A DNA stretch of 64,000 nucleotides from assembly GCA_038040485.1 (NCBI GenBank), contig JBBPIE010000001.1:62001-126000 (forward strand), in the 5' to 3' direction. A model generated the notes under the pieces. The model worked only from the letters and a program-made list of their open reading frames with translations, had not been told where the DNA came from and did not search any database. Positions 61,037 through 64,000 of this stretch are shown here, piece by piece (within the stretch, counting starts at the first letter, position 1; each line of letters begins with the position of its first letter). A program made the position numbers and the translations under genes. The stretch comes from Onstottus_B arcticum. GTDB lineage: Bacteria; Acidobacteriota; Blastocatellia; UBA7656.

Positions 61037-62950
61037 CTACTTGTAACTCCTTTGCGTCATGTGGACCTCTTCGTAGACCAGAGGCTCCTTGTGCAACACC
61101 GGAGGGCGCCCGACGCCTTGATACTCCCACGCGCCTACGTAAGAGAAGTGCTCGTCGTCGCGCAGCGCTTCGCCGTCGTCAGTTTGAAACTCTTCGCGGA
61201 AATGCCCGCCGCAAGACTCTCGCCGATGAAGCGCGTCGTAGCACAGCAACTCACCGAACTCGAGAAAGTCGGCTACGCGGCCGGCGTACTCCAGCGATTG
61301 GTTGAGCTCCTTTGAGTCCCCCAGCACGTTGACGTTCTCCCAGAACTCGGCGCGAAGCTCGGGAATTCTTTCAAGCGCTTCCTTCAAGCCCGCTTCGTTG
61401 CGAGCCATCCCGCACTTGTCCCACATCAGCTTGCCAAGCTCGCGATGAAACTCGGTGACGGTTTTTCGGCCTTTGATCGACAGAAACGTCTTTGTGCGCT
61501 CGGCGACTTCTTCTTCTATCTTCTTGAACTCTGCGTTCGAGGTCGAAGGCTTAGGTTGTTTGACCGACGCGAAGTAATCGCCGATCGTGTACGGCAACAC
61601 GAAGTAGCCGTCGGCCAGCCCTTGCATCAACGCACTTGCGCCAAGACGGTTCGCGCCGTGGTCCGAGAAGTTCGCTTCGCCCAACACGTAGAGACCCTGG
61701 ACGTTGCTCATCAAGTTGTAGTCCACCCACAACCCGCCCATCGTGTAATGCACCGCCGGGTAGATGCGCATCGGCCGTCTGTAAGCGTTCTCGCCGGTTA
61801 TGCGCTCGTACATATCGAACAAATTGGCGTAGCGCTCGCGGATCGTGGACTCGCCCAGCCGCCTGATCGCGTCCGCGAAGTCGAGATAGACCCCGCGCCC
61901 GCCCGGGCCGACTCCCCGCCCTTCGTCGCAAACTTCTTTCGCAGCGCGCGATGAGATGTCGCGAGGCGCGAGATTACCGTAGCTCGGATATTTGCGCTCG
62001 AGATAGTAGTCGCGGTCTTCTTCGGGGATTTGGTCGGGCTGGCGGTTGTCGCCTTTGTGCTTTGGCACCCAGACGCGCCCGTCGTTCCGTAACGACTCCG
62101 ACATTAGTGTCAGCTTCGACTGATGCTCGCCAGTCACCGGTATGCAAGTCGGATGAATCTGCGTGTAGCACGGGTTCGCGAACAACGCGCCTCGCTTGTA
62201 AGCGCGATAGATCGCAGTGACGTTGCAGCCCTTCGCGTTGGTCGAAAGATAAAAGACATTGCCGTAGCCGCCTGTCGCAAGCACCACAGCATCGCCCGCG
62301 TGCGATGAGATTTCTCCAGTCACCAGATCGCGAACGACGATTCCCTTCGCGTGTCCGTCGATCAAAGCCACATCGAGCATCTCGGTGCGCGGATACATTT
62401 TCACGCCGCCCGCATGAATCTCCTTCGACAGAGCTTGATAAGCGCCGAGCAGGAGCTGCTGACCCGTTTGCCCGCGAGCGTAAAAAGTCCGCGAGACTTG
62501 CGCGCCGCCAAACGACCTGTTCGCCAGATAACCCGAGTACTCGCGCGCGAACGGGACTCCCTGGGCTACGCACTGGTCGATGATGTTGACGCTGACTTCG
62601 GCCAGCCGGTAGACGTTGCCTTCACGCGCGCGAAAGTCTCCGCCCTTGATCGTGTCGTAGAACAACCGGTAAACGCTGTCGCCGTCGTTGCGATAGTTCT
62701 TGGCCGCGTTGATGCCGCCCTGCGCCGCGATCGAGTGCGCGCGCCGCGGACTGTCCTGAAAGCAGAAACACTTGACGTTATAGCCAAGCTCCGACAACGA
62801 CGCCGCAGCCGAAGCGCCCGCCAATCCCGAGCCTACGACGATCACGTCGAACTTGCGTTTGTTAGCCGGGTTTATCAGCTTGGTGTCGCGGCGATGCTTG
62901 CTCCACTTGTCGGCGAGCGGCCCGGCTGGAATCTTCGCTTCGAGTTTCAT
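61037..62950 (-). CDS. sdhA: Succinate dehydrogenase/fumarate reductase flavoprotein subunit (b558 type)
   Basis: A 637-aa flavoprotein. FAD motif VIVVGSGLAGASAAASLSELG; flavinylation His in SPRRAHSIAAQGGINAAKNY; substrate loop QIHPTCIPVTGEHQSKLTLMSESLRNDGRVWVP; HYTMGGLWVDYNLMSNVQGLYVLGEANFSDHGANRLGASALMQGLADGYFVLP. It is more related to Bacillus/Bacteroidetes enzymes than to the Sdh1-type flavoprotein at 24121. ATG 62950 (MKLEAKIP) avoids a short repeat-coded extension. Middle gene of the operon. Confidence 0.95.
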   Translation of the reverse strand: MKLEAKIPAGPLADKWSKHRRDTKLINPANKRKFDVIVVGSGLAGASAAASLSELGYNVKCFCFQDSPRRAHSIAAQGGINAAKNYRNDGDSVYRLFYDTIKGGDFRAREGNVYRLAEVSVNIIDQCVAQGVPFAREYSGYLANRSFGGAQVSRTFYARGQTGQQLLLGAYQALSKEIHAGGVKMYPRTEMLDVALIDGHAKGIVVRDLVTGEISSHAGDAVVLATGGYGNVFYLSTNAKGCNVTAIYRAYKRGALFANPCYTQIHPTCIPVTGEHQSKLTLMSESLRNDGRVWVPKHKGDNRQPDQIPEEDRDYYLERKYPSYGNLAPRDISSRAAKEVCDEGRGVGPGGRGVYLDFADAIRRLGESTIRERYANLFDMYERITGENAYRRPMRIYPAVHYTMGGLWVDYNLMSNVQGLYVLGEANFSDHGANRLGASALMQGLADGYFVLPYTIGDYFASVKQPKPSTSNAEFKKIEEEVAERTKTFLSIKGRKTVTEFHRELGKLMWDKCGMARNEAGLKEALERIPELRAEFWENVNVLGDSKELNQSLEYAGRVADFLEFGELLCYDALHRRESCGGHFREEFQTDDGEALRDDEHFSYVGAWEYQGVGRPPVLHKEPLVYEEVHMTQRSYK

Positions 62951-62962
62951 AGTCACTAGAAG

Positions 62963-62993
62963 TCCTGGGAGCGCAGGCATCCCTGCCTGCTGC
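62963..62993. repeat. Short palindromic repeat GCAGGCATCC/CTGCCTGC
   Basis: Lies between sdhC and sdhA and carries TGGGAGCGCAGGCATC, the same word as at 17285-17313 and 46371-46389. Confidence 0.7.
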
Positions 62994-62999
62994 TGATGA

Positions 63000-63671
63000 T
63001 TATTTCACCACCCCCGCCAGTATCGAGATGGGAATCGAACAGTTCCCGATGAAAACGATCAGCGCCGATACACGAGCAAACATTGTGACGGCCCGGAGAT
63101 TGGACTTGGACCTGATGCCCAGCGATTGGAACATACTCGAAAGCCCGTGGCTCAAGTGCAGACAGAGCAGTCCCATCGAGATCAGGTAGAACGCTGAGAT
63201 CCACGGGTTGCTAAACCCCAGCACGACCATCTTGTAAACATCGTGCTGCGAGTTGAGGTCTTCGAGCCGCATGAACTCGGGATTGGTGACTCCGAACGTG
63301 AAGTGCATCAGGTGATAGATGACGAACGCGAAGACGACCAGCCCGCTTACGAGAATCGTCCGCGAAGCAAAGCTTGCGATGGGTTTGCCTTCCTTGTAGC
63401 TTTCGGGGCGCGCCGTTCGGTTCTCGGCGGCCAGTTGAACAGCGGATGTGATGTGCAAGATTGCAAGCACCAGCAATTCCGCTCGTGCCGTCCAGAGCAA
63501 CACGGGCTTAGACTTGAGAAGCGCGCCATAAGCATTCATCGGCTCCGGCCCAAGATAGACTTGCAGGTTGCCGAGCATATGAACGATCACAAACAGGAAC
63601 AGCAGAAACCCGCTGATCGCCATAATGTATTTTTTGCCGAGTGAAGAACGGTAGACGCGCGAGAGGTTCAT
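63000..63671 (-). CDS. sdhC: Succinate dehydrogenase cytochrome b558 subunit
   Basis: A 223-aa single anchor with five TM helices and di-haem-type histidines: FLLFLFVIVHMLGNLQVYLG, AELLVLAILHITSAVQLAAE, VFAFVIYHLMHFTFG and YLISMGLLCLHLSHGLSSMFQSLG. It matches the b558 family (TIGR02046 type). ATG 63671 is used; a TTG precedes it. First gene of the second complex II operon. This anchor family is unrelated to that of the Sdh1 set at 25938. Confidence 0.94.
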   Translation of the reverse strand: MNLSRVYRSSLGKKYIMAISGFLLFLFVIVHMLGNLQVYLGPEPMNAYGALLKSKPVLLWTARAELLVLAILHITSAVQLAAENRTARPESYKEGKPIASFASRTILVSGLVVFAFVIYHLMHFTFGVTNPEFMRLEDLNSQHDVYKMVVLGFSNPWISAFYLISMGLLCLHLSHGLSSMFQSLGIRSKSNLRAVTMFARVSALIVFIGNCSIPISILAGVVK

Positions 63672-63883
63672 CAAAACGATCCCTGAGCCGTGGACTCCAG
63701 TACATTCCAGCGTGTGGATTTGTTAGAAGTTGACAATAGCAAGCAGCCGCCGAGATGTAAAATTCAAAAGATTCACGTTGGTCATAGGAACAGCTTGAAG
63801 CAGGCAGCGCTCTCGCTCAACGAAAGAGTCATTGCGAAAGCTCGGGTTTGCCAATATCATTTCGCAAAAGGAGACGATGGACC

Positions 63884-64000
63884 GTGAGCAACCTGACCAC
63901 AACACCGAAGCGCTTCGCCCTGGACAAAGCCAAGATCAAACGGGCTCAAAAGCTGCTCGGAACGAAGACCGACTCAGAAACCATCGATCGTGCGCTGGAT
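63884..64000 (+). CDS. Putative VapB-type antitoxin, 5' fragment
   Basis: The first 39 codons run to the window edge: (M)SNLTTTPKRFALDKAKIKR followed by AQKLLGTKTDSETIDRALD. The 'I-x-x-A-x-x-L-L-G-x-x-T-x-x-E-T-I-x-x-A-L' pattern is that of a ribbon-helix-helix or VapB-like antitoxin. GTG start with AAAAGGAG 10 nt upstream. A toxin gene would be expected just outside the window. Confidence 0.6.
   Translation, partial: MSNLTTTPKRFALDKAKIKRAQKLLGTKTDSETIDRALD

Noticed and set aside
1..64000. tRNA, rRNA or known riboswitches in the intergenic regions
   Set aside because: I looked in each interval above about 100 nt for cloverleaf ends or known aptamer cores and saw none; a covariance search would be decisive.

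Overview
The window looks like part of a chromosome from an aerobic, Gram-negative soil bacterium. Acidobacteriota (Blastocatellia-like) is the best guess, at moderate confidence. In favour are an outer-membrane porin and many exported proteins beside F420 biosynthesis genes, a TCA cycle with two kinds of complex II, many small toxin-antitoxin-type modules, and a large load of intergenic palindromes. No rRNA, tRNA, CRISPR array, phage gene or complete insertion sequence was recognised. A 100-N scaffold gap lies at 33427-33526.

Layout. 1-8.7 kb: the edge of a VapBC-like module, aconitase, an MscS channel, an SDR/sodium symporter pair and a DUF4160/DUF2442 pair. 8.7-13.6 kb: a P1 peptidase, a second DUF4160/DUF2442 pair, an M20 peptidase coupled to a Tat-exported class V aminotransferase, and HicAB. 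13.7-17.2 kb: the F420 genes cofE, cofC, cofD and an F420:NADP reductase, separated by palindromes. 17.3-23.3 kb: an HD-GYP signalling protein, an EEP-fold hydrolase, a membrane protein and a helical-repeat protein. 23.4-26.7 kb: complex II of the mycobacterial Sdh1 type. 27-35.7 kb: a GAF protein, DNA polymerase I, two envelope proteins, the scaffold gap and an exported PEP/pyruvate-binding ATP-grasp protein. 35.7-41.6 kb: a MITE, two acyl-CoA synthetases, a threonine/serine dehydratase and small exported proteins. 41.9-58 kb: a potassium/osmotic region. 58-64 kb: a lone radical SAM protein, a Uma2 protein, a second complex II (cytochrome b558 type) and the start of another antitoxin.

The potassium region is the most coherent system. 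One minus-strand array runs: small membrane protein, 63-aa protein, outer-membrane porin, 27-aa membrane peptide, KdpF, KdpA, KdpB, KdpC, a HAMP/PAS kinase-like protein without its phospho-acceptor histidine, and a stand-alone KdpD N-terminal sensor. KdpE and a DUF4118 histidine kinase (the other half of KdpD) lie just upstream. A 45-bp sequence in front of this array recurs, 40 of 45 bases identical, in front of a zinc-ribbon/APC-permease pair 11 kb away. Its core resembles the Escherichia coli KdpE site as I remember it. This suggests a KdpE regulon that includes a second, unassigned transporter.

The other striking layer is structural DNA. About twenty palindromic elements fill gene junctions, often inside operons. 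One family of five has paired hairpins whose variable stem bases change in step between copies. Another element is a MITE with a perfect 8-bp target duplication. Several genes take their last codons or stop codon from such repeats.
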